Part shown: positions 32,802 through 41,210 of the stretch, in pieces
Layout: every line of letters begins with the position of its first letter
How positions within the stretch are numbered: the stretch's first letter is position 1
Assembly: GCF_900187125.1 (NCBI RefSeq)
Contig: NZ_LT906468.1
Coordinates: forward strand, 1,550,001 to 1,614,000
DNA: 64,000 nucleotides
Direction: 5' to 3'
Origin: Sphingobacterium mizutaii
Lineage (GTDB): Bacteria > Bacteroidota > Bacteroidia > Sphingobacteriales > Sphingobacteriaceae
The notes under the pieces: model-generated
What the model was told of the DNA's origin: nothing
The model's database searches: none
Seen by the model: only the letters and a program-made list of their open reading frames with translations
Made by a program: the position numbers and the translations under genes

Positions 32802-34061
32802 GTGTCAAAAAACCATAAAGGAAATGTAATTATTATTGGAGCTGGGATTGCAGGTCTATCCTCAGCATATTATTTATTAAAAGATGGTTGGCAGATCACT
32901 GTCCTGGAGAAGGACAATGGAAAGAACAATTGTTCCTATGGAAATGCGGGCATGATTGTTCCCAGTCATTTTACACCTCTGGCAGCGCCAGGAATAGTCG
33001 CCCAAGGAGTAAAATGGATGCTGAACAGTAAAAGCCCTTTTTATGTTAGGCCATCCTTGAACCTCGGTTTGATCGATTGGGGACTGAAGTTCCTTAAACA
33101 TGCCAACGAAAAGCATGTGGAAAGGAATGCAGAAGCTATCCGAGATCTGAACTTGGCGAGTAGCAAGCTTTATGATCAGCTGGCTGCAGAAGAAGGTTTT
33201 GATTTCGAATTGAGGCAGAACGGTATTTTAATGCTGTACAAGTCGAAAGAGGTTGAACATGAGGAAATAGAATTATCGGAAAAGGCCAATCGCCTAGGAT
33301 TGGATACTCAAGTATTAGATCGAAATGCTGTGCAGGAATTAGAACCCAACCTGAAGATTGATACCTTGGGAGCTGTGTTGTACAAATGCGATGGCATTAT
33401 GTATCCGCCTAAATTAATGCAGGAATTGACTACTTTCCTGCTGAATAATGGAGTAGAATTCCATTATGATACGGAAGTAAATGGTTTTGAAACGACAGGA
33501 AATAAGATCAAATCAGCGGTAACCAACAAGGGTAATTTTCAAGGCGATGAGTTTGTCGTTACAGGAGGTGCAGCATTAGGAAAGATTGGCTCGAAACTAA
33601 ACCTGAAATTACCGTTGATGCCAGGGAAAGGGTATTCCTTTATGTATAACCCTGAGGAAGGAACCTCCATGAATCATGCTTCGCTTTTATTGGAGGCTCG
33701 CGTTGCGGTGACTCCGATGAACAATCAGATACGATTTAGTGGCACGATGGAATTAGGGCCGGCCAATGATAAGATCTATGCAAACAGGGTCAAAGGAATT
33801 GTGGAATCTATCCCAAAATATTATCCAGATATCCAAATTGACTATCCTCAAGATATTTGGTTTGGCTATAGACCATGTTCGCCAGATGGGCTCCCTTATT
33901 TAGGAAGAACCAAAAAATATAGCAATGTCAGTGTAGCCGGAGGAGGGGGCATGATGGGCTTGAGTTTAGGGCCAGCCTTTGGACAAAGCATTGCAAAGAT
34001 CCTGTCCAATGAAAAGACAGCGTCGAACATATCGGGTTTTAACCCAGATCGATTCCACTAG
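32802..34061 (+). CDS. FAD-dependent D-amino-acid oxidoreductase, probable cis-4-hydroxy-D-proline dehydrogenase
   Basis: A 419-residue flavoenzyme of the DadA type, starting at GTG. The FAD-binding Rossmann motif is VIIIGAGIAGLSSAYYL followed by VLEKD; the second dinucleotide region includes GNAGMIVPSHFTPLAAPG. The C-terminal substrate/FAD portion has IWFGYRPCSPDGLPYLG and AGGGGMMGLSLGPAFG. In the hydroxyproline pathway this enzyme oxidises cis-4-hydroxy-D-proline to pyrroline-4-hydroxy-2-carboxylate. The position directly after the epimerase supports that substrate. Electrons probably go to the respiratory chain, as for DadA, though an oxidase cannot be excluded. Confidence 0.88.
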   Translation: MSKNHKGNVIIIGAGIAGLSSAYYLLKDGWQITVLEKDNGKNNCSYGNAGMIVPSHFTPLAAPGIVAQGVKWMLNSKSPFYVRPSLNLGLIDWGLKFLKHANEKHVERNAEAIRDLNLASSKLYDQLAAEEGFDFELRQNGILMLYKSKEVEHEEIELSEKANRLGLDTQVLDRNAVQELEPNLKIDTLGAVLYKCDGIMYPPKLMQELTTFLLNNGVEFHYDTEVNGFETTGNKIKSAVTNKGNFQGDEFVVTGGAALGKIGSKLNLKLPLMPGKGYSFMYNPEEGTSMNHASLLLEARVAVTPMNNQIRFSGTMELGPANDKIYANRVKGIVESIPKYYPDIQIDYPQDIWFGYRPCSPDGLPYLGRTKKYSNVSVAGGGGMMGLSLGPAFGQSIAKILSNEKTASNISGFNPDRFH

Positions 34062-34081
34062 GAATTAATCCTACCTAAATT

Positions 34082-35854
34082 ATGATTATGAAAAACCAGA
34101 AAAAAATTAACCTTAAATCATTTATTGGAATTGGAATTATCGCTATGACCAGTGCGACATCAAATGCTCAAGAAAGTGGCTTATACGATCATACCACACC
34201 CATCGAACCTTATATCATACAATACCGAAATGACCTGCAGGCCATCAACTATTTTTATGGTCCGATGCCAAAGGGTTGGGGATTTCAGTATGCAGCAGCC
34301 TCTCCGGAACAAATGGACCGATTGCTTCTCCTTGATCAGGAGTATGAAAAGAAAATGAAACAATTTGACTATAAAAAACTCAATACCAATGGTCAGGTTG
34401 ATTATATCTTACTGAACAGAAAAATCAAAAAGAATATTGAGGACCTAAAATCCAATCAATCCGCTTATAACCGTGTGAAGAACTATCTGCCCTTTGCAGA
34501 CAGTATCCTTGAATTTGAGAAAAAGAGGCGACGCGGTGGAGCTGTGGATGCCAAAGAAGTGGCAACAACTTTTGAAAAGGCATCGGCTCAAGTAGATCAA
34601 GAGATTAAAAAACTGGAAGGGGTCAAATCCATTCCTTCTGCCGATGTGGAGTACCTAGAGAACATCATAGCCTCTTTAAAATTAAGATTGGAAAGCTCTT
34701 TTGATTTCTACAATGGCTATGAACCTATGTTTACCTGGTGGGTTCCTAAATCGCATGATAGATTGCAAGAAAAGCTGAAAGAGTACAAGGAACTGATTGC
34801 TGCAAAAACAGATTTGAAGCCATTTGATGATGGCAGCAATATCGCTGGCAAACGCGTAGGAAAAGATGTATTGAATAAAATGCTGAAGGATGAAATGATT
34901 TCCTACAATGCGGATGAGCTCTTGAAAATTGCTGATAAGGAATGGCAATGGTGTGTTGCCGAGCTTTTAAAGGCGTCGAAAGAAATGGGCTTTGGCGAAG
35001 ATTGGAAGAAAGCACAGGAAAAGGTAAAAAATTCTTATGTCCCTGAAGGAAAGCAACCCGAATTGATCAATGAGCTATACGATAAGGCGATGAACTTTAT
35101 CAATGAAAAGCAATTGATCGATATTCCGCCATTGGCGGATGAAACTTGGGGTATGATCATGATGACGCCAGAACGTCAATTGGTCAATCCATTCTTCACC
35201 GGTGGTCGTGAAATCAGTATTTCTTATCCGACCAATACCATGACTTACGACCAGAAAATGATGAGCATGCGCGGAAATAACCCTCATTTCTCATTAGGAA
35301 CGGTTCAGCATGAGTTGATTCCTGGCCATCATTTGCAGTACTTTATGAATCGACGCCATAAACCCTATAGAGAACAGAATTTCAATACACCATTTTGGAC
35401 GGAAGGCTGGACCTTATATTGGGAGCTGTTATTGTATAGAATGGGATTCCCAAAAACGCCGGAAGAAAGGATTGGGATGCTATTTTGGAGAATGCACCGT
35501 TGTGCAAGGATTACCTTCAGCATCAAATTCCATATCGGTGAATGGACTCCACAGCAATGTATAGATTATTTGGTGGACCAGGTTGGGCATGAACCTGCGA
35601 ATGCACATGGGGAAGTTAAAAGATCCTTTGAAGGTTCTTATGATCCTCTGTACCAATTGGCCTATATGATCGGTGGATTACAGTTGTTGAGCATCAGCGA
35701 TGAAATGGTAGGGTCTGGTAAAATGACCTATAAGGAATTCCATGACCGAGTGATCAAGGAGAACTATATGCCAATGGAGATGCTGAGGGCGATTTTGACC
35801 AATCAAAACCTCAACCCTGATCATCAGTCTTCTTGGAAATTCTATAAATTTTAA
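34082..35854 (+). CDS. Secreted DUF885-family metallopeptidase-like protein
   Basis: A 590-residue exported protein with signal peptide ending near SNAQES; the start could also be two codons later at 34088. The DUF885 family is largely helical and related to zinc peptidases; here HELIPGHHLQYF (His410, Glu411, His416/417) is the metal-site signature, followed by FWTEGWTLYWELL, which supplies another Glu. Family members probably act as carboxypeptidase-like enzymes on small peptides. In this operon it would release hydroxyproline or prolyl dipeptides in the periplasm. The substrate is inferred from context only. Confidence 0.85.
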   Translation: MIMKNQKKINLKSFIGIGIIAMTSATSNAQESGLYDHTTPIEPYIIQYRNDLQAINYFYGPMPKGWGFQYAAASPEQMDRLLLLDQEYEKKMKQFDYKKLNTNGQVDYILLNRKIKKNIEDLKSNQSAYNRVKNYLPFADSILEFEKKRRRGGAVDAKEVATTFEKASAQVDQEIKKLEGVKSIPSADVEYLENIIASLKLRLESSFDFYNGYEPMFTWWVPKSHDRLQEKLKEYKELIAAKTDLKPFDDGSNIAGKRVGKDVLNKMLKDEMISYNADELLKIADKEWQWCVAELLKASKEMGFGEDWKKAQEKVKNSYVPEGKQPELINELYDKAMNFINEKQLIDIPPLADETWGMIMMTPERQLVNPFFTGGREISISYPTNTMTYDQKMMSMRGNNPHFSLGTVQHELIPGHHLQYFMNRRHKPYREQNFNTPFWTEGWTLYWELLLYRMGFPKTPEERIGMLFWRMHRCARITFSIKFHIGEWTPQQCIDYLVDQVGHEPANAHGEVKRSFEGSYDPLYQLAYMIGGLQLLSISDEMVGSGKMTYKEFHDRVIKENYMPMEMLRAILTNQNLNPDHQSSWKFYKF

Positions 35855-35870
35855 TCCAGCAGCCTAAATT

Positions 35871-37286
35871 ATGGAAGAAAATAAACAAGAATTTAAGAAG
35901 TCATTGGGCCTGTTGGATGCGACCATGTTGGTGGCTGGCAGTATGATTGGATCCGGTATTTTCATTGTTTCCTCAGACATCGCTAGAAATACGGGTTCAG
36001 CGGGATGGTTGATGATCGTCTGGGCGATATCCGGATTTATGACTTTAGCAGCAGCATTGAGCTATGGGGAGTTAAGCTCGATGTTTCCGAAAGCCGGCGG
36101 TCAATATGTTTATCTAAAAGAAGCTTATGGACCTGTGGTCAGCTTTACCTTTGGATGGACTTTTTTCGCTGTTATCCAAACGGCTACCATTGCTGCTGTA
36201 GGCGTGGCATTTGCAAAGTTTACCGCCTATTTGTTTCCAAGTTTGGACGAGGATGTCTATTTGCTGACCATTGGGACCTATCATATATCATCGGCACAGG
36301 TGCTGGCAATTGCCGTTATTTTGCTGCTTACCTTTATCAATACCTTAGGGGTACAGAATGGGAAAGTAGTGCAGACAACATTGACCCTGATCAAGATATT
36401 GAGTTTGGTATTGGCAGTATTGTTTGGCTTTGCAGCCTTCGACCTTGAAGTTTGGAATCACAATTGGAACAGCGCCGATACTTGGAACCTCAGCCGTTTG
36501 GCTGTGGATGGAGGCAAAAGCGACTATACCTTTTTAGCTGGTTTAGGGGCTATTTCAGCTGGTTTGGTGGGTGCATTGTTCAGCAGTGACTCTTGGCATT
36601 CCTCATCTGCTGTGGCTGGTGAGATCAAAAATCCTCAACGCAATATCGGCTTAAGTTTGGCATTAGGGACCATCATCGTAACGGTAATCTACCTGCTGAC
36701 CAATTTAATGTATACCGGAGTCCTCCAAATGGAGGAAATGGCTAGCGCCCCTAAGGATAGGGTAGCGATGGTTGCCGCGCAGGAAATATTTGGACCAATC
36801 GGAATCACTGTTCTTGCCATTATGATCATGGTGAGTACATTCGGTTGCAACAATGGACTGATCATGGCAGGTGCTAGAATCTATTATTCCATGGCAAAAG
36901 ATGGCCTGTTCTTCAAAAAAACCAAAGAGCTAAACAAACATGCAGTACCGAGTTACGCGCTATGGCTTCAGGGAATTATAGCTTGTGTCTGGTGTCTAAC
37001 TGGGAAGTATGGCGACCTTTTGGATATGATAACCTGTGTCGTCGTGATTTTCTACGTGCTCTGCATTATTGGGATATTTATTTTAAGAAAAAACAGACCG
37101 GATTTACCAAGGCCCTATAAAGCCTTGGGATATCCTATTATTCCGGCAATTTATATCCTGCTGGGAATATCCTTTATATTGTTACTTGTCTTTTACAAAC
37201 CACAGTTTACTTGGCCGGGAATAATTATTACATTATTGGGCATACCGATTTATTTTATTGTAAAGTCTAAAAAATCGTCACTATGA
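35871..37286 (+). CDS. APC-family amino acid permease
   Basis: A 471-residue inner-membrane transporter of the amino acid-polyamine-organocation family (LAT/SteT-like), with about twelve helices. The unwound helix-1 motif is VAGSMIGSGIFIVSS, helix 6 includes LVGALFSSDSWHSSSAVAGEIKNPQRN, and a late loop has RKNRPDLPRPYKALGYPIIPA. It probably imports hydroxyproline, proline or a related amino acid released by the peptidases around it. Its last 4 bp overlap the start of the next gene (ATGA), indicating translational coupling. Confidence 0.9.
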   Translation: MEENKQEFKKSLGLLDATMLVAGSMIGSGIFIVSSDIARNTGSAGWLMIVWAISGFMTLAAALSYGELSSMFPKAGGQYVYLKEAYGPVVSFTFGWTFFAVIQTATIAAVGVAFAKFTAYLFPSLDEDVYLLTIGTYHISSAQVLAIAVILLLTFINTLGVQNGKVVQTTLTLIKILSLVLAVLFGFAAFDLEVWNHNWNSADTWNLSRLAVDGGKSDYTFLAGLGAISAGLVGALFSSDSWHSSSAVAGEIKNPQRNIGLSLALGTIIVTVIYLLTNLMYTGVLQMEEMASAPKDRVAMVAAQEIFGPIGITVLAIMIMVSTFGCNNGLIMAGARIYYSMAKDGLFFKKTKELNKHAVPSYALWLQGIIACVWCLTGKYGDLLDMITCVVVIFYVLCIIGIFILRKNRPDLPRPYKALGYPIIPAIYILLGISFILLLVFYKPQFTWPGIIITLLGIPIYFIVKSKKSSL

Positions 37287-39517
37287 AATTGAGAATTACT
37301 GCTTTTTTGCTGTTTATTCTTCAAGTTTCCAGCTATGCACAAGGAACCTTGGATGATTATAAACGAGCAAAGGAGGTTCGAAACAATTTTGGAAAGATCT
37401 ATAATATCCCTCAGCAGATCACTTGGGCTGAGGATGGTGGGTCTTTCGTCTACAAACTGAAACAGAAGGACAACAAGAGCATCCTGGTTTTAGTTGATGC
37501 GCAAACAAAGAGCAAAAAGATCATTGATCTTGAGGCCATGTCTGAACAGATGTCTAAGCTCCTTTCTGAAACTGTACCCTTAAACAACAGTTGGTTTGTG
37601 GGTTTAAAACCGATCAACAACAATGAAATCGAGTTTACGGAGAAGAAGAAAGTTTGGCGCTGGAATGTATCAGAGAATAAACTTTCAATCCAAAAGGAAT
37701 TGAATGATAATGAAAGAGGATCTGGATATTGGGGACAAAAATGGGACGATAGCAAAGGGGAGCCTATTGAGTCGCCGGACAAGGTCTATCTAGCTTATAT
37801 CAAAAATAACAATATCTATGTCAGAAAGAAAGCTGATCTGAAAAGTGAAAAGCAAATGACCTTTGATGGGAGCCCTGGCTTGTATTATTCTGCTAGACTT
37901 GATTGGTCTGCTGATTCCAAAAAACTGAGCAGCAGCAAAGTCAGAAAGGCTGAGGTTCGTCAATTAACCTTGCTAGAATCATCACCAACTGATCAATTGC
38001 AACCAAAATTGCAATACAGAGATTATGCAAAACCTGGTGATGCACTTTCGCAATATTATCCAGTCATCGTAAATGTAGAATCTGGTCAAGTTGTGGAAGT
38101 TGATCCTAAGCAAGTTGAAAACCAGTTTTCGCTGTATAATATACGCTGGAGACCAGATAATAACGCTATCACTTTTGAATACAACCAACGCGGTCACCAA
38201 CGCTATGATGTCTTGGAATTGGATGCTGTAACTGGTCAAACCAAGCCAATAATTTCAGAAACAAGCAAAACTTTTATTGATTATAGTGGCAAGAAATACA
38301 GAAAGGATCTCGAAAAGAGCAATGAAATCGTTTGGACTTCCGAGCGGGATGGATGGAACCATCTATATTTAATTGATGCCAAAACTGGCAAAGTGAAGAA
38401 CCAGATTACCAAAGGGAATTGGGTCGTTCGGAAAGTGATCAATGTCAATGAAACTGACCGCAAGATCATATTTGAGGGCAGTGGTAGAAATAAGAATGAA
38501 GATCCTTATTTAGTTAGATACTATTCAATTGGTTTGGATGGTAATGGATTAAAAGAGTTGAGTCCTGAGGTCGCTAATCATCAAGGATATTTTAACAAAG
38601 ATTTCTCTAAGTTCATTGATGTCTATTCCTTGGTAGATCAAGCTCCCAAAGCAGTATTGCGAGATGCAAAAACAGGCAAGGTTGAACTTGACCTAGAATC
38701 CGCTGATCTATCCGACTTGAATGCTAGCGGCTGGAAAGCACCTGAAGTGTTTTCAACAGCAGGTAGAGATGGTAAGACCGATATCTGGGGTGTCATTATC
38801 AGGCCGAATAATTTTGACCCCAATAAAAAATACCCTATTGTAGAATACATCTATGCAGGTCCACATAGCTCATTTGTTCCGAAATCTTTCACATCAGGCT
38901 TATCTGGCATGTATGAACTGGCAGAATTAGGCTTTATTGTCGTGCAGATCGACGGAATGGGAACTTCTAACCGCTCCAAAGCATTTCATGACGTAGCTTG
39001 GAAGAATCTGAAAGACGCTGGTTTTCCAGATCGGATTGCTTGGATGAAAGCTGCTGCCCAGAAATATCCATACATGGATATCGATAAGGTGGGTATCTAT
39101 GGTACCTCAGCGGGAGGGCAGTCCTCAACTGGCGCAGTGTTGTTCCATCCTGAATTTTATAAGGTTGCGGTTTCCTCTTGCGGCTGTCATGATAATCGAA
39201 TGGACAAGATTTGGTGGAATGAACAATGGATGGGCTGGCCTATTGGACCACAATATGCCGAATGTTCGAATATCGAAAATGCACATCGCCTTGAAGGCAA
39301 GTTGATGTTGATTGTTGGAGAACTCGATGACAATGTAGATCCTGCTTCCACCTATCAGTTGGTCAACCAGTTGATCAAAAATGGCAAGGAACATGAATTG
39401 ATCATGGTACCGGGAATGGGGCATTCTTCGGGTGGTGATTATGGCGAAAAGAAAAGGAGAGACTTCTTCGTGAAGAATCTACTCGGAGTGGAACCCCCTG
39501 CTTGGAACTTATATTGA
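37283..39517 (+). CDS. Secreted prolyl oligopeptidase family S9 (DPP4-like)
   Basis: A 744-residue exported serine peptidase with signal peptide MKLRITAFLLFILQVSSYAQ. Residues about 40-480 form a DPP4-type beta-propeller; the alpha/beta hydrolase domain follows. The nucleophile is Ser609 in GIYGTSAGGQSS, differing from the usual GWSYGG; the acid is Asp682 or Asp683 in GELDDNVDP and the His is His714 in GMGHSSGG. Family S9 cuts after proline-type residues, and here it would process hydroxyproline-rich peptides. It overlaps the permease gene by 4 bp. Confidence 0.9.
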   Translation: MKLRITAFLLFILQVSSYAQGTLDDYKRAKEVRNNFGKIYNIPQQITWAEDGGSFVYKLKQKDNKSILVLVDAQTKSKKIIDLEAMSEQMSKLLSETVPLNNSWFVGLKPINNNEIEFTEKKKVWRWNVSENKLSIQKELNDNERGSGYWGQKWDDSKGEPIESPDKVYLAYIKNNNIYVRKKADLKSEKQMTFDGSPGLYYSARLDWSADSKKLSSSKVRKAEVRQLTLLESSPTDQLQPKLQYRDYAKPGDALSQYYPVIVNVESGQVVEVDPKQVENQFSLYNIRWRPDNNAITFEYNQRGHQRYDVLELDAVTGQTKPIISETSKTFIDYSGKKYRKDLEKSNEIVWTSERDGWNHLYLIDAKTGKVKNQITKGNWVVRKVINVNETDRKIIFEGSGRNKNEDPYLVRYYSIGLDGNGLKELSPEVANHQGYFNKDFSKFIDVYSLVDQAPKAVLRDAKTGKVELDLESADLSDLNASGWKAPEVFSTAGRDGKTDIWGVIIRPNNFDPNKKYPIVEYIYAGPHSSFVPKSFTSGLSGMYELAELGFIVVQIDGMGTSNRSKAFHDVAWKNLKDAGFPDRIAWMKAAAQKYPYMDIDKVGIYGTSAGGQSSTGAVLFHPEFYKVAVSSCGCHDNRMDKIWWNEQWMGWPIGPQYAECSNIENAHRLEGKLMLIVGELDDNVDPASTYQLVNQLIKNGKEHELIMVPGMGHSSGGDYGEKKRRDFFVKNLLGVEPPAWNLY

Positions 39518-39556
39518 TAATATTTAATCTCAAATAATTTATAAAAACAGAAAGAA

Positions 39557-40501
39557 ATGATGAGAACGATTGACAATGAAACAATAGATCAAGTATTGAA
39601 TTATGATAAGATGTTGGAGGCATTATATAAGATCTTTATTTCCAAATTTACTATGCCGGTTCGACATCATCATTTTTATAATACCCCTGATTCTGCAGAA
39701 AACGCATTAATCCTGATGCCTGCATGGACTGACAAATATTTAGGCTGCAAGCAAGTGATTGTGGCACCGAAAAACGCTGAGCAACATCTGCCAGCCATTC
39801 ATGCCTTATATACCTTGTTCAATGCTGAAACAGGTGTGCCATTGGCGCAGATGGATGCTACTAAGCTAACTTCTGTGAGGACGGCCTGTGCCTCAGCTTT
39901 GGCAGCTAAGTATCTAGCAAGAGAAAATGCAGAGAATCTACTGGTAATCGGAAGTGGGAGTGTAGCCTATCATTTAGCGCAAGCGCATTCGTCGGTCAGG
40001 AACTATAAGCATATAGAAGTTTGGGCAAGAAATAGCGATAAAGCACAGGCATTGCTGGAAAGTTTAAAGGAACAAGGATTTACCAATGTATCTTTAGCAA
40101 ATGATCTACAGGAAGCCATCCAAAAAGCAGATGTAATCTCCAGCGCAACGCTTTCTAAGGAGCCTATCATCAAAGGTGAATGGTTAAAACCAGGCGTCCA
40201 TCTAGATTTAATTGGATCACATACACCAAAAACTAGAGAAGCAGATGATGAAGTGATCCGCAGAAGTACCATCTATGCAGATTCTAGGGAAGGGGCCCTT
40301 CATGAAACCGGTGAACTTGCCATCCCAATTGCTTCGGGCTTATTGGATCCTAAAGACGTCCAAGCCGATCTTGTAGAACTGTGCAAAGCAAATAAATTGG
40401 CAAGGAAGAACGAGGAGGAAATTACCTTGTTTAAATCAGCCGGATTAGCAATCGAAGATTTAGCTGCCGCATTAATGGTTTATGAAGCTGTTGCTGAATA
40501 G
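39557..40501 (+). CDS. Ornithine cyclodeaminase/mu-crystallin family protein
   Basis: A 314-residue NAD(P)-binding enzyme. The dinucleotide motif is NLLVIGSGSVAYHLAQAH, preceded by the family segment ATKLTSVRTACASALAAKYLA; the end has FKSAGLAIEDLAAALMVYE. Members act as ornithine cyclodeaminase, alanine dehydrogenase or pyrroline-2-carboxylate reductase (LhpI type). In a hydroxyproline operon the last is attractive, since that enzyme makes proline from pyrroline-2-carboxylate produced from trans-3-hydroxyproline, yet no trans-3-hydroxyproline dehydratase is visible. It ends the operon at a terminator. Confidence 0.85.
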   Translation: MMRTIDNETIDQVLNYDKMLEALYKIFISKFTMPVRHHHFYNTPDSAENALILMPAWTDKYLGCKQVIVAPKNAEQHLPAIHALYTLFNAETGVPLAQMDATKLTSVRTACASALAAKYLARENAENLLVIGSGSVAYHLAQAHSSVRNYKHIEVWARNSDKAQALLESLKEQGFTNVSLANDLQEAIQKADVISSATLSKEPIIKGEWLKPGVHLDLIGSHTPKTREADDEVIRRSTIYADSREGALHETGELAIPIASGLLDPKDVQADLVELCKANKLARKNEEEITLFKSAGLAIEDLAAALMVYEAVAE

Positions 40502-40536
40502 AAAATACACATAAAAGTTAAAATAAATTAAGCTGA

Positions 40537-40566
40537 AAGGGTCGCTATTTTATTAGCGACCTTTTT
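40537..40566 (+). terminator. Terminator of the hydroxyproline operon
   Basis: The stem GGTCGCTA/TAGCGACC is followed by TTTTTG. It lies 36 bp after the last stop codon. Confidence 0.85.
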
Positions 40567-40689
40567 GTTTCTTCATTATACCTAGAACCCAATTCCAATA
40601 AGTTAGAGTTTTTTATGTTGAGGTTTTCTCCTTAATCAATTCATTTTTCTAGGTCGAGGCCACAATCTTGTAGGGGTTAGCTCAACAAA

Positions 40690-40939
40690 CATCAATCCTT
40701 CCGTAGGAAGTTCTTTAGCCCGAGGCACATTTCCAGTGGCGGAAAAATGGAAAGAATGCCGATGCCTGTGCGATGGGATTGGCCTTGGAATGCTTTCAAA
40801 AGGTCATCCCATCAAAAGGGATGATCTTTTGAAAGATATTCCCGACAACAAGGCATTCTTTTCATGTGCGAAGAGCAGTGCGAAAAGCCACCTTAAATGG
40901 GCCGAAGGTTTTTGGTTACTTTTGGGCTCCAAAAGTAAC
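40690..40939. repeat. Structured dispersed element, copy B
   Basis: Homologous to 7122-7418. The outer stem (40747-40760 with 40852-40865) has 14 pairs with one G-U; the inner stem (40793-40810 with 40818-40835) has 18 consecutive pairs with one G-U. The GTTACTTTTGG hairpin (40915-40939) is perfect. Relative to copy A, one pair in each stem has changed on both sides (T-A to A-T). Confidence 0.75.
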
Positions 40940-41210
40940 GTTGAATCTAATTGAGTTGCTTAACTTAATAATATTGCCCAGATCTCTCCATTTTTTCTTT
41001 TCAAATGAAAACTTTCATTTTTATATTATAAGCTTATTCTCTAATTAATTGATTGGTAGAATAATGTGAAAAATCTATTCCACTTATTCTAATATTCAGA
41101 ATTATTGGTATTACGGTTAAAAATTGATAAACACTAGGTAAAATATGCCTCATGTGGAAGACCTTTCCTTACTATCTTCGGATTAATTGTCTAAAATACA
41201 TTTAACCATT

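Larger units (their letters stand above)
40502..41210. other. 709-bp gene-free repeat island (copy B) with susC promoter
   Basis: After the operon terminator this region holds the structured repeat copy B (40690-40939), then an AT-rich stretch. TATCTTCG at 41173-41180 is a good -7 box 30 bp before the SusC start. Short ORFs here are repeat artefacts. Confidence 0.6.

Noticed and set aside
41101..41180. Further TACGG-type promoter before susC
   Set aside because: A TACGG half site (41112) and a good TATCTTCG box are present, but there is no CCGTA half and the spacing is 61 nt rather than 36.
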